Of a stretch of 50,875 bases of DNA, positions 16,790 to 25,424 are shown one piece after another. Under the pieces are notes generated by a model. It made no database searches. It was not told where the DNA came from and worked only from the letters and a program-made list of their open reading frames with translations. Position numbers and translations under genes: made by a program. Within the stretch, counting starts at the first letter, position 1; each line of letters starts with the position of its first letter. The DNA comes from CAZOWM01 sp964583615 (GTDB taxonomy: Bacteria; Spirochaetota; B62-G9; DRHN01), in assembly GCA_964583615.1 (NCBI GenBank), contig CAZOWM010000024.1:1-50875 (forward strand), in the 5' to 3' direction.

Positions 16790-17833
16790 ATGACTCGCGT
16801 GTGTGTGCTCGGTGCAGGGTATATGGGAAGCGCAATTACCTTTCCTCTTTCAGACAACGGGGTCGGTATTCATCTCTGGGGCACATGGCTCGATGACTGG
16901 ATTCTCGATGCGTGCAGGCACGGGAAGCACCCGAAGTTAAGAAAATCCATTCCGGAAAATGTTTCCCTCTTTTACTCAGATAAGCTCGAGGAGGCCATCG
17001 AGGATGCGGAGTGTCTCATCATTGCAGTTGCGAGTGAGGGATTCGTTTCTGTATTTCAGAGGGCGCTCGATGCAATGAAGAGGAGCTTCCCGCTTTTTTG
17101 TCTCACCAAGGGGTTTGTTCCCGTTTCAGGAGAGGTGAATCGTATCAGTGAGGTTGCCCGGCGTATGTTTCATGAGAGGTTTCCGGGCGAGGATTTCAGG
17201 TGGGTGTCAGTCGGCGGCCCTGTGAAGGCTGTTGAGCTTTCGAACAGGGTCCCCACCTCAACGATGTTCGGCATGAACAGTTCTGCGATGACTCCCCTTA
17301 TGCGGCTGTTTCCCACCGATTACTACTTCGTAAGCTGCTGTGATGACGTGTGTGGAGTGGAGTTGTGCTCCGCTTTCAAAAATGTCTACGCAATCGGGCT
17401 TGGAATCTACGACGGCCTGTACGGAGGGGGAAGGGAAAAGTATTTCCACAACCTGAAGTCAATCTTGTTCAACCAGTCTGTCCGGGAGATGGCACTCCTC
17501 ATCGAACGGGCGGGAGGAAGAAGGGAAACGGTGTTCGATCTTTCAGGAATCGGCGATCTGTACGTCACTTCGGGATCCGGAAGAAACCGCAGGTTCGGTG
17601 AATATCTGGGAAAACAGTACGTTCCGAACGACGCGTACCGCCTTATGTACGAGGACGGGGAGATCGCTGAAGGATACCATGCCGTTCATCACGGGATGAA
17701 ATTCATCAACACACTCGAAAACAGCCTTATCGAGGAACTGCCTCTCTTTGAAATGCTCTACCGGATTATTGCTCAAAACAGGAACGTTGAAGATGAACTG
17801 CGCCGTTTTCTGAAGGGCCTGGGTATGCAGTGA
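16790..17833 (+). CDS. gpsA: Glycerol-3-phosphate dehydrogenase [NAD(P)+]
   Basis: 347 residues. Reduces dihydroxyacetone phosphate to sn-glycerol 3-phosphate for phospholipid synthesis. Seen: the dinucleotide fold VCVLGAGYMGSA, the TKGFVP segment, GGPVKAVEL, the catalytic-lysine region AFKNVYAIGLGIYDGL and SGIGDLYVTSGSGRNRRFG. The ribosome site is odd: AGGAG lies 16 nt before ATG 16790, too far for ideal use, and there is no other start in frame. Followed 42 nt later by lpxD. Confidence 0.92.
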   Translation: MTRVCVLGAGYMGSAITFPLSDNGVGIHLWGTWLDDWILDACRHGKHPKLRKSIPENVSLFYSDKLEEAIEDAECLIIAVASEGFVSVFQRALDAMKRSFPLFCLTKGFVPVSGEVNRISEVARRMFHERFPGEDFRWVSVGGPVKAVELSNRVPTSTMFGMNSSAMTPLMRLFPTDYYFVSCCDDVCGVELCSAFKNVYAIGLGIYDGLYGGGREKYFHNLKSILFNQSVREMALLIERAGGRRETVFDLSGIGDLYVTSGSGRNRRFGEYLGKQYVPNDAYRLMYEDGEIAEGYHAVHHGMKFINTLENSLIEELPLFEMLYRIIAQNRNVEDELRRFLKGLGMQ

Positions 17834-17875
17834 GTTTCGATCGAAAGTGAACTTCACGGGATGGAGGATATTCAC

Positions 17876-18898
17876 ATGTACACCATTCAATACATTGCGG
17901 ATCAGATCGGCGGAAGAGTTTTTGGCAACGGGGAAAAAACGATTGACGCAGTGTGCACGCCTGAGGATATAAGGCAAAACTGTGCTGTCTTTGTAAAGGA
18001 CAAGAGAAACTATCGGAAACTTAAGGGAAAAACCAATACACTCTGTGTCGTCATCCCATTCGAACCTGAAGAGCACCAGGGGATCGACTACATACTCGTG
18101 GGCCCTTCACAAAAAGACACCGCATTCATCAGGCTCCTCAGCCTCTTCGAAAAAGAGAAGATACCTGAGAACGGGGTGTCGCCAATGGCTTTTGTTTCTC
18201 CTGATGCGGTAATCGGCAAAAATGTCACAGTCTGTGAGTTTGCATCGATCGGTGCGAACACCATGGTCCAGGACGGCACTTATATCGGACAGGGCACAAT
18301 CATCGGAAGAGACTGCAGGATCGGAGAGGGGTGCACGATTTATCCGAACGTCGTAATATACACGAACTCGATTATCGAGGACAGCGTGATCATACATGGG
18401 GGCGTGGTAATCGGCGGTGACGGGTTCAGCTATGTGAAGATAAACGGAACGAACACGAAAATACCGCAGATCGGCGGCGTGCACATCGGAAAGAATGTCG
18501 AGATAGGCGCAAATGCCACGGTTGACAGGGCTACCGTCGGCTACACGAGAATCGGTGAGAATACAAAGCTCGACAACCATGTGCAGATCGCCCACAACTG
18601 CGTGATCGGGAAGAACACGGTCATCTGTGCGCTCACTGGAGTCGGGGGGAGCGTGCGGATCGGTGATAACGTGGTTGTTGCGGGAATGGTCGGACTCGCC
18701 GATCACATCGTTATCGAGGACGATGTATTCGTCGGTGCAAAGGCCGGGGTAATGAAGAAATGCGTGGAAAAAGGAACCGCTGTATTCGGATATCCAGCCA
18801 GAGACTACAAGGAAGAGATGAAGTTCAACGCAATGAAGCCGAAACTGCAGGCATTGTACGGTGAGGTGCAGAGCTTGAAGGAAAAGCTCGGCCCTTAG
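17876..18898 (+). CDS. lpxD: UDP-3-O-acylglucosamine N-acyltransferase
   Basis: 340 residues from ATG 17876, which has GGAGG eight bases upstream; the ATG at 17861 contains that site and is rejected. LpxD adds the N-linked acyl chain in lipid A synthesis. The N-terminal domain (about 100 residues) is followed by ten or so hexapeptide turns (IGKNVTVCEF, IGQGTIIGRD, IGEGCTIYPN) forming a left-handed beta-helix; GGDGFSY and the catalytic-histidine motif NHVQIAHNC are present. Its presence means the organism makes lipid A, which excludes Treponema pallidum and Borrelia types. Converges with the next gene with a 4-nt overlap. Confidence 0.93.
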   Translation: MYTIQYIADQIGGRVFGNGEKTIDAVCTPEDIRQNCAVFVKDKRNYRKLKGKTNTLCVVIPFEPEEHQGIDYILVGPSQKDTAFIRLLSLFEKEKIPENGVSPMAFVSPDAVIGKNVTVCEFASIGANTMVQDGTYIGQGTIIGRDCRIGEGCTIYPNVVIYTNSIIEDSVIIHGGVVIGGDGFSYVKINGTNTKIPQIGGVHIGKNVEIGANATVDRATVGYTRIGENTKLDNHVQIAHNCVIGKNTVICALTGVGGSVRIGDNVVVAGMVGLADHIVIEDDVFVGAKAGVMKKCVEKGTAVFGYPARDYKEEMKFNAMKPKLQALYGEVQSLKEKLGP

Positions 18899-19830
18899 TC
18901 AATTGGCTGGATCCAGCCGTTTCCAAGACCGAGACGGTCAAGGATATCTTGCACGTGCTCATACTCTTCGGAAAGAAGCTTTCTTTTGAGTTCAGGGATT
19001 GCGTGGGCGCGGTAAGCGGGAAAGTACTGGCTCATCAAGCTCACCGGAATCGATGGTGAAAGCAGGGCAATGAATTCGAGCACCTGTTGTGTATTCGCTC
19101 GGTTGCCGGGCAGAACGAGGTGTCTGATGATCAGCCCTTTTTTTGCAATCCCGTGCTCGTCGACTCGAAGCTCGCCCACCTGACGGTACATCTCTGTAAC
19201 TGCAGCGCGGTTTTTTTCCACATATCCGCTGACACCTGAATAGTGTTCGGCATTCGAATCGTCTCCGTATTTCATGTCAGGCAGATAGATGTCCACGATT
19301 CCCTCGAGAAGCTTCAGCGTCTCCACATCATCGTATCCGTTCGAGTTGTACACCAGTGGAATCCTCAGTCCTCTTGGCACCGCAGCTGCCACCGCCTCGA
19401 CGATTTGCGGGACGAAGTGTGTGGGAGTTACGAGGTTGATGTTGTGGGCTCCCTTTTGTTGCAGAAGGAGCATCCGGTAAGCGAGTTCTGCGACAGTGAT
19501 CTCATTGCCGTGTCCCATCTGACTGATGGGGTAATTCTGACAGAATACACACCTGAACGAGCAGCCGCTGAAAAAGATCGTCCCAGACCCCCTGATTCCT
19601 GAGATCGGCGGCTCTTCCCCGTGGTGAAGGTTCCAACTCGCAATTTTCGGGAGGATCCCCGATCTGCATCTGCCATCGGGTCCGCGACGCCTATCAACTC
19701 CGCAGTGAAACGGGCAGACTGTGCATCCTGTAAGCATGGCGTTCAGCACACCGATTCGTCTCCCGAAGTCAACTCCGTACAGATAGGAGGGATGCGAAGA
19801 TTGTTGCATGACGGAGGAGTGTTCATTCAT
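18895..19830 (-). CDS. Radical SAM protein, pyruvate-formate-lyase-activase-like
   Basis: About 311 residues. The N-terminal CTVCPFHCGVDRRRGPDGRC cluster precedes the radical SAM motif FFSGCSFRCVFCQNYPIS (CxxxCxxC); HFVPQIVEAV, YNSNGYDDVETL and DIYLPDMKYGDD are typical of the COG1313 group of PflA-like enzymes. The real substrate is unknown for this subgroup. Start choice is uncertain: TTG 19866 overlaps the upstream stop as TTGA, whereas ATG 19830 or 19809 would trim 12 or more residues; none has a good ribosome site. Cotranscribed with the preceding exported unknown. Confidence 0.85.
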   Translation of the reverse strand: MNEHSSVMQQSSHPSYLYGVDFGRRIGVLNAMLTGCTVCPFHCGVDRRRGPDGRCRSGILPKIASWNLHHGEEPPISGIRGSGTIFFSGCSFRCVFCQNYPISQMGHGNEITVAELAYRMLLLQQKGAHNINLVTPTHFVPQIVEAVAAAVPRGLRIPLVYNSNGYDDVETLKLLEGIVDIYLPDMKYGDDSNAEHYSGVSGYVEKNRAAVTEMYRQVGELRVDEHGIAKKGLIIRHLVLPGNRANTQQVLEFIALLSPSIPVSLMSQYFPAYRAHAIPELKRKLLSEEYEHVQDILDRLGLGNGWIQPID

Positions 19831-19862
19831 GGAAGATAAAATAGCGCACCTGCGGTGAATGT

Positions 19863-20495
19863 TCAATTGCGAAATTCGGGCAGCTGTTCCGTTTTTACAG
19901 AAGGAAACTGGTTGAGGTAATCGTCAACGGTGCGTATCCGCGCGTCGAGCTTTTCAAGATGGGAGGAGATAATAACGCCGTAATCCAGCTCCCCGTTCTG
20001 TATGCGGGAGAGTTCGTCCTCCCACTCGTCGAGATCGATCCTCCCGGGAAGCTCTCCGCCCGCCTGTGAAATTTTTTTTACCTCATCCCAGTAATTCAGG
20101 CTGATTTGGTAGTAGTAGCGGGCGATTTGAAAGCTTTCCTTGAGGCTTTCTGCATACCACAGGTTGAAGAAGTATACGTGCTGTTTGTCGAATCTGCGGG
20201 CTAGCTGCAGGTAGCTGTCGATGATGAGGAGGTTTACGTGCATCCTGAACAGGGTTTTATACCGGGTGAAGTCGTTTTGCGTCTCTATTCGTGCGAGGCT
20301 TCTCACTGGATTGTCGAACGGAGCCTGAAGCGCCCACTGCATGAATCGGATGTTTCTCTCAAGGCTTGGATTCACCTGATAGAGGTTCATGACATAAAGG
20401 TAGAACTCCTCCGCGTAGTAGAGACGCCGGGCATGACTGCCTGCTGGTACGAGTATGAGAGCGGATAGAATCAGGATCAGGTATGTTTTTTTCAT
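19863..20495 (-). CDS. Exported helical protein of unknown function
   Basis: 210 residues. Signal peptide MKKTYLILILSALILVPAGSHA, then an almost entirely helical, Tyr- and Asp-rich body (YYAEEFYLYVMNLY, ARYYYQISLNYWDEV). No recognised domain. It looks like a periplasmic helical or TPR-like protein of the type found in spirochaetes. Good GGAAGAG ribosome site before ATG 20495. Heads a two-gene unit with the radical SAM gene. Confidence 0.75.
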   Translation of the reverse strand: MKKTYLILILSALILVPAGSHARRLYYAEEFYLYVMNLYQVNPSLERNIRFMQWALQAPFDNPVRSLARIETQNDFTRYKTLFRMHVNLLIIDSYLQLARRFDKQHVYFFNLWYAESLKESFQIARYYYQISLNYWDEVKKISQAGGELPGRIDLDEWEDELSRIQNGELDYGVIISSHLEKLDARIRTVDDYLNQFPSVKTEQLPEFRN

Positions 20496-20568
20496 GAGCT
20501 CTTCCCGGTAATGAGGCCCTGTTCACGGATTTCTCTATTAATACTCTTCGTCAAATGATACTTTCATC

Positions 20569-20597
20569 TTGAAGTCCTTTTCATTGGTGAGTATTAT
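20569..20597 (+). promoter_or_regulatory. Promoter of guaB
   Basis: TTGAAG (20569-20574), 17-nt spacer, TATTAT (20592-20597), giving a start near 20604 and a leader of about 24 nt to the guaB ATG. No operator or riboswitch-like fold is visible in such a short leader. Confidence 0.6.
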
Positions 20598-20627
20598 GAA
20601 CAAAATACACCCACAGAGGCAATGAGA

Positions 20628-22088
20628 ATGGAAAAAAACGAACTGGCAGAGGGACTTACCTTCGATGATGTTCTGTTAACGCCGAAATACTCTTCCGTCA
20701 CGCCGGGAGAAGTGGATATTTCAACCAGGTTGAAGTCACTTCACCTGAACATACCGCTTATTTCAGCAGCTATGGACACAGTTTCTGGTTACCGGATGGC
20801 GATTGCGCTCGCGCGTGAGGGCGGTTTTTCAGTGATACACAGAAATTTCGCCGTGGAGGAGCAGGCGGCTGAGGTTGAAAAGGTGAAACGATCACAGAGC
20901 GGTATGATCATCGATCCGGTTACACTCGGTCCTGAAGCGAAGGTGAGCTCCGCAATGGAAATCATGCGGAATTTCCGCATCTCCGGTGTCCCTATCACCG
21001 ATCAGGGGAAACTTATCGGCATACTCACGAACCGTGATCTCCGGTTCATAACGGATTTCGAACAGCCTGTAAAGAATCTCATGACAAAGAAAAACCTCAT
21101 CACCGCGCCCGCGAAAACGACCCTCGATGAGGCAAAGGGAATACTTCAGAAGTACAAGATCGAAAAACTTCCCATCGTGGACGATGATTTTCGACTCATT
21201 GGGCTCATCACAATAAAGGATATTCAGAAAGCAATCGACTTTCCCTTCTCAGCACTGGACGATAAAAAGCGGCTCATTGTCGCCGCTGCAGTGGGTACGT
21301 CGGCGGACCTCAGAGCGCGGGCCGATGCACTGTACCAGGCAAAAGTCGATGCGCTCGTTGTCGATACCGCACATGGGCAAACTGCGCGAGTTGTTGAGGC
21401 GGTGCAGACGATTAGAAAACGCTACAGCAGCCTGCTGGTCGTTGCGGGGAATGTCGGGACAGCAGAGGGTGCGGAAGCGCTCATTGAGGCAGGTGCGGAC
21501 GTGATCAAAGTCGGAATGGGACCGGGATCGATCTGTACAACGAGAATCGTGGCAGGCGTGGGTATGCCGCAGCTGAGCGCAATAATGGACTGCGCAAAGG
21601 TAGCCCGAAACCGCGGTGTGCCCCTTATCGCCGATGGTGGTGTCCGGTACTCGGGAGATATTGTAAAGGCGCTTGCTGCAGGGGCAGACGCGGTGATGAT
21701 CGGAAGTCTTTTCGCAGGTACTGATGAAAGCCCCGGTGAGAAAGTCATCTACCAGGGGCGGTCCTTCAAGGAGTACAGGGGTATGGGATCGGAAGGAGCG
21801 ATGAAAAGCGGGTCATCGGATCGTTATTTTCAGGAAGGACAGAGAAAATTCGTGCCGGAAGGTGTCGAGGGACTCGTTCCGTACAAGGGCAGCGTTCAGG
21901 ACATTGTGTTCCAGCTCTGCGGCGGCATTAAAGCGGGGATGGGGTACGTAGGAGCACGTACAATGGAAGAGCTGAGGGCCAGGAGCACTTTCATTAAAAT
22001 CAGCTTTTCATCACTGAAAGAAGGGCACCCCCACGACGTGCAGATAACAAAGGAACCGCCGAACTACTTCTTTCCTGATTATGAGTAA
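20628..22088 (+). CDS. guaB: Inosine-5'-monophosphate dehydrogenase
   Basis: 486 residues. Oxidises IMP to XMP with NAD+, the committed step to GMP. TIM barrel: LTFDDVLLTPKYS start, GVGMGPG-like VGMGPGSICTTRIVAGVGMPQ with the catalytic cysteine, DGGVRYSGDIVKALAAGADAVMIGS, and YRGMGSEGAM flap. Two CBS domains interrupt the barrel at about residues 95-205. Of two close ATGs, 20628 has AGAGG at the right distance, 20622 does not. Monocistronic, with its own promoter; converges on the PorV gene. Gmk in the same window carries out a later step. Confidence 0.97.
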   Translation: MEKNELAEGLTFDDVLLTPKYSSVTPGEVDISTRLKSLHLNIPLISAAMDTVSGYRMAIALAREGGFSVIHRNFAVEEQAAEVEKVKRSQSGMIIDPVTLGPEAKVSSAMEIMRNFRISGVPITDQGKLIGILTNRDLRFITDFEQPVKNLMTKKNLITAPAKTTLDEAKGILQKYKIEKLPIVDDDFRLIGLITIKDIQKAIDFPFSALDDKKRLIVAAAVGTSADLRARADALYQAKVDALVVDTAHGQTARVVEAVQTIRKRYSSLLVVAGNVGTAEGAEALIEAGADVIKVGMGPGSICTTRIVAGVGMPQLSAIMDCAKVARNRGVPLIADGGVRYSGDIVKALAAGADAVMIGSLFAGTDESPGEKVIYQGRSFKEYRGMGSEGAMKSGSSDRYFQEGQRKFVPEGVEGLVPYKGSVQDIVFQLCGGIKAGMGYVGARTMEELRARSTFIKISFSSLKEGHPHDVQITKEPPNYFFPDYE

Positions 22089-22109
22089 GGTACGGGGATT
22101 ACCGGCAGC

Positions 22110-23237
22110 CTACCATTTGAAGACAAAGTCGAGCATCAAGCTCTGCGTTGGATTCGCTCCCGCATAGGCGCCGAGCTCATCGACAAAATATGCGAGATAG
22201 ATGTGGAATATGTTGAGATCGAATCCGATTCCACCTGAAAGATATCCTCCATCGATTCCCGCCCTGAGGGTGAGAATCCTGAGCGTGTCGAAGCTCACGC
22301 CGAACTTGATTTTGGAAAAAACTGAGGTGTAATCGAGGAGGTCCGTATAGTCAAATGCAACAACGAAGTTCCTGAATTGTGAAGGCTCAGTTTCGGTGTG
22401 AAAGGGATAAAAGGCAATTCCGAATGCGATTCTTGGCTTTATCATGCTGCTGGAAAGGTCTTCGGACCGGTTTACCGACTTCCATTCGCTGAATCTTGTT
22501 CCAAAAAAATCATGGGCTGTGAGACCGAAAGAAATCCATGTACGGGGGATGTAGAGCAATCCGATGTCGCCGCCGAATCCCACAGCCTTTGAGACAGGTA
22601 TCTCAGACGTGTCGGACACGGTATCCAAAACAGCGAGTACCGTTCCTTCGATCTCTGATTTTGTTCTCAGTAAAAGCTTGAGGTTTGCTCCTGCATAGAG
22701 ACCTTCCAAAAAAGGGACCGAACGGCCGTATCCTCCCACGATGCCGATGTCCGTGAATGCGTCAAATCTCGCAGAGGGGAGAATGGCCCCCGGCCTGGTG
22801 TCGAGCAGCGGATTGATGCTGTTGAAAAAGGCAAAACCGAAATTATTCCCCACACGCCCGATAAAAATCGGGCCCGTGATTCCGAGGGCCACAGTGGTGT
22901 CGCTAAGATAGGTATCAATATTCCCTGAAGAGGTCACGTCTGTGCCGGATATCAATGCATTGTAGAGACGGAGCGCGGTATCGTCAATATTCATCTTTAT
23001 TCCGAGTGAAAAAACCGAGGTAATGCTCTCAGTGATGATCGCATACCCCGCTGGGTTGTAAAAGACACTGTTCTCATCGTTTGCCACGGCAGTGAATGCA
23101 TCTCCCATCGCCCTCACCATGGGAAGAACAGGCCGCGCCATGTGCTCGGAATTGTCGATTCCGTAAAGAGACGTACCATACCCGATTGCCCACGCCGCGC
23201 AGAGGATGAGTATCAGAATTGTTTTTCGCGAACCCAC
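22110..23237 (-). CDS. UPF0164/PorV-like outer-membrane beta-barrel protein
   Basis: About 375 residues. Signal peptide (ILILILCAAWAIGYG), then a conserved MGDAFTAVANDENSVFYNPAGYA segment typical of PorV/UPF0164 barrels, alternating strands, and a terminal aromatic residue (LDFVFKW) needed for barrel assembly. Similar proteins are abundant in treponemes and in T9SS bacteria. Start is GTG 23237 (AAGGTGG ahead) or GTG 23246; both are weak. It lies 17-26 nt after a TPR lipoprotein gene, so the two probably form an outer-membrane pair. Confidence 0.85.
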   Translation of the reverse strand: MGSRKTILILILCAAWAIGYGTSLYGIDNSEHMARPVLPMVRAMGDAFTAVANDENSVFYNPAGYAIITESITSVFSLGIKMNIDDTALRLYNALISGTDVTSSGNIDTYLSDTTVALGITGPIFIGRVGNNFGFAFFNSINPLLDTRPGAILPSARFDAFTDIGIVGGYGRSVPFLEGLYAGANLKLLLRTKSEIEGTVLAVLDTVSDTSEIPVSKAVGFGGDIGLLYIPRTWISFGLTAHDFFGTRFSEWKSVNRSEDLSSSMIKPRIAFGIAFYPFHTETEPSQFRNFVVAFDYTDLLDYTSVFSKIKFGVSFDTLRILTLRAGIDGGYLSGGIGFDLNIFHIYLAYFVDELGAYAGANPTQSLMLDFVFKW

Positions 23238-23263
23238 AATTTCCACCTTCTTGAAGCTTCCCG

Positions 23264-24100
23264 CTATGAGAGAGCGGCATTTCCCAGTCCGAGTGTGACC
23301 CAGTCGTTTATTCCGGACTGCATGTCAATGATGTCCTGCTCCTCCATGCCGATAGGAGGGGTCGCTTTCAGTTCTTCGAGTGCATTGAACGCATTGGTTA
23401 GATACCCCATCATGAGAGCTTCTTCTGCGGTTCCGTCGACGTAGCTTGAAAGTCCGTTTCCCGCGCCATCATTCCAGGTTCCTATGTTGAAAGGATGCGA
23501 GCTGGTTTCATCGACGATCGCATCGAGCTCTTCATCGGTCGTCACATCGCCTGGCCCCCATGGGGAACTGTTGTAATCCGAAGCGATCTTTTGTGCACCC
23601 ACCCCGGTTGCGGCCATCATGTTTATCTGGTATACCTCAAAGAGGACTCCAAGATCAACCTCCCCAGTCGTATTATCCATTGCGGAATTGTAATCCGACG
23701 CTGCATTTTCCACATTATCGAAAAAGTATGTGTAGTCGCCGTTTGATACCACCTGTAAAATAATCTCGCCATGATTGTCGACTTCGAGATCACCGTTCAT
23801 AAGGTCTTCAACAACTGAGTCCATAGTTGGTGAACCTTCCCGCATATACGCGGCACCTCTCCCCAGATACGCTTCAACGAGTTGGTCTCCACTCGAGCTC
23901 TCGATGACGTCAGAGAAGTACTCGATTGCCTGTCCGTAATTTCCGTTTGAAAGCGCGCTGTACCCTGCATCGAGCTTTGCCTCGTTGTTCATTTTTGACG
24001 GGTCAACAAGGGGGCTGAATATATTTATTGGTTTACAGGAAAATACAAGTGTTGTACAGAATCCGATAAGGAGAGAGGTGTAGACGGTTTTTTTCAGCAT
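23264..24100 (-). CDS. TPR-containing outer-membrane lipoprotein
   Basis: 278 residues. MLKKTVYTSLLIGFCTTLVFSC gives a lipoprotein signal with a VFSC lipobox. The mature part has at least one TPR (GYSALSNGNYGQAIEYFSDVI and YLGRGAAYMREG) and is acidic. Function unknown. In spirochaetes such small TPR lipoproteins are coupled with UPF0164 barrels; this neighbour is exactly that. ATG 24100 has GGGGTGG just ahead. Confidence 0.85.
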   Translation of the reverse strand: MLKKTVYTSLLIGFCTTLVFSCKPINIFSPLVDPSKMNNEAKLDAGYSALSNGNYGQAIEYFSDVIESSSGDQLVEAYLGRGAAYMREGSPTMDSVVEDLMNGDLEVDNHGEIILQVVSNGDYTYFFDNVENAASDYNSAMDNTTGEVDLGVLFEVYQINMMAATGVGAQKIASDYNSSPWGPGDVTTDEELDAIVDETSSHPFNIGTWNDGAGNGLSSYVDGTAEEALMMGYLTNAFNALEELKATPPIGMEEQDIIDMQSGINDWVTLGLGNAALS

Positions 24101-24212
24101 GCATCCACCCCAGTGGTATCTCACCTTAAGTATAGGTGAAAAAAAAATGCAATTCCTCAGTATTTATCACAGAGTGGGCGAAAGTGTGTTGAATTAATCG
24201 TGGTGTCGGGTA

Positions 24213-24258
24213 TAATTAGTTCTTGGTGAATTAATCACCAACGACTAATTAGTTCTTG
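24213..24258. repeat. Direct repeat flanking a palindrome, upstream of lipoprotein gene
   Basis: The 13-mer TAATTAGTTCTTG occurs at 24213-24225 and 24246-24258. Between lies the palindrome TTGGTGA-ATTAA-TCACCAA (24223-24241). A third similar stretch, TTGAATTAATCG, lies at 24189-24200. This AT-rich patch is in the 160-nt gap upstream of the minus-strand lipoprotein gene, so it may be an operator region. A further 6-bp inverted repeat (TCACCT/AGGTGA, 24121-24139) is nearer the start codon. Confidence 0.5.
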
Positions 24259-24264
24259 CGGGGA

Positions 24265-24304
24265 AAATAGGAAAGCCCCCCGAAAAGGAGGAAAAACGGG
24301 GGGC
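24265..24304 (-). terminator. Terminator of the tRNA-Lys/tRNA-Glu unit
   Basis: On the minus strand an 8-bp stem GCCCCCCG/CGGGGGGC (24304-24297 with 24282-24275, 14-nt loop) is followed by TTTCCTATTTT. It lies 15 nt after the tRNA-Glu 3' end. Confidence 0.8.
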
Positions 24305-24318
24305 TAATGAAAAAAAAG

Positions 24319-24390
<72 letters not shown>

Positions 24391-24397
24391 CTGTGCA

Positions 24398-24470
24398 TGA
24401 GCCGCGAAGGAATCGAACCTTCGACCCACGGCTTAAAAGGCCGTTGCTCTACCAACTGAGCTAGCGGCTC
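24398..24470 (-). tRNA. tRNA-Lys (anticodon TTT)
   Basis: 73-nt cloverleaf on the minus strand. GAGCCGC/GCGGCTC acceptor stem, D-arm GCTC-AGTTGGTA-GAGC, anticodon loop CTTTTAA with TTT, T-arm CGAAGG-TTCGATT-CCTTCG, discriminator A; CCA not encoded. It reads AAA/AAG. First gene of the two-tRNA transcript. Confidence 0.95.
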
Positions 24471-24483
24471 TTCCTCGGGCACA

Positions 24484-24512
24484 AATATAGTTGCCTGGAA
24501 ATGTCAGGTCAA
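24484..24512 (-). promoter_or_regulatory. Promoter of the tRNA-Lys/tRNA-Glu unit
   Basis: On the minus strand TTGACC (24512-24507), exactly 17 nt, TATATT (24489-24484), then a GC-rich stretch (GTGCCCG) typical of stringently controlled stable-RNA promoters, 14 nt before tRNA-Lys. Near-consensus. Confidence 0.75.
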
Positions 24513-24557
24513 GTTTTTTTTCCCTAGGGATAGAATCTTGCGAATGGGGAGCACAAC

Positions 24558-25424
24558 ATGTACAGCATGACCGGTTTCGCGTCTAAGGAATACAATTGGG
24601 AAGAATACAGCATCACGGTGAGTATCAAGTCACTGAACAGCAGGTATCTCGATGTCCGGTTCAGGCTCCCGGCTTCCCTGGAACTTTTTGAGGAAAGGAT
24701 GCGGAAAATTCTGAAAAAGTATATAAACCGGGGAAAGGTTGATGTAATCGTGAAGGTGACTGCTCACGAGCAGAGCGAATTCGCAGTGCTCAAGTCGATG
24801 ATTGAAAGGTATTTCGGTATGCTGAAAAGAATAGAGGATGAGACACACACGCATTTTCAGGTTTCCCTCATCGATCTGTTTTCTCTGAAAAACATGGTAA
24901 ATCCCAATGACGATCCGTTACTGGAAAAACTGCCTGCCGAAAAAATCGAGAACGCATTTCGCGATACGATTGAGGCGTTCCAGGAATCGAGACGCAGAGA
25001 GGGTGAGAGCACCAAAAAGGAGATTCTGGAATACATAGGCGAGATAAACAGCTCCATGTCGGAGATCGAAAGTCAGTGTCCCGCGATCATCGAGAAATAC
25101 AAGGGTCAGCTGAAAGGAAAGATATCCGAGCTCGTTTCTAACGGCATCGATGAAACACGGGTCATGATGGAAGTGGGTATTTTTGCAAGCAAGATGGATA
25201 TCAGTGAAGAAATCTCAAGAATAAAGGGTCATGTGCACCACATGTCGGAAAAAATGGGCTCAGACGGTTCACATGGAAGGGAGCTTGATTTTATCGTTCA
25301 GGAGCTTACACGGGAAATCAACACGATCGGGTCGAAAGTGCCCGATTACACCGTGTCAGAACAAGTGATTTCTGTCAAGTCATGTCTCGATAAAATAAAG
25401 GAACAGGTCAGAAACATTGAATAG
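24558..25424 (+). CDS. yicC: YicC family endoribonuclease
   Basis: 288 residues. YicC proteins are now known as RNases that act on small regulatory RNAs. Seen: the family start MYSMTGFAS, SIKSLNSRYLD, the long acidic helical middle, and the C-terminal GRELDFIVQELTREINTIGSK(V)PD with the conserved acidic residues. GGGGAG ribosome site ahead of ATG. Begins the conserved set yicC-gmk-rpoZ; overlaps gmk by 8 nt. Confidence 0.95.
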   Translation: MYSMTGFASKEYNWEEYSITVSIKSLNSRYLDVRFRLPASLELFEERMRKILKKYINRGKVDVIVKVTAHEQSEFAVLKSMIERYFGMLKRIEDETHTHFQVSLIDLFSLKNMVNPNDDPLLEKLPAEKIENAFRDTIEAFQESRRREGESTKKEILEYIGEINSSMSEIESQCPAIIEKYKGQLKGKISELVSNGIDETRVMMEVGIFASKMDISEEISRIKGHVHHMSEKMGSDGSHGRELDFIVQELTREINTIGSKVPDYTVSEQVISVKSCLDKIKEQVRNIE

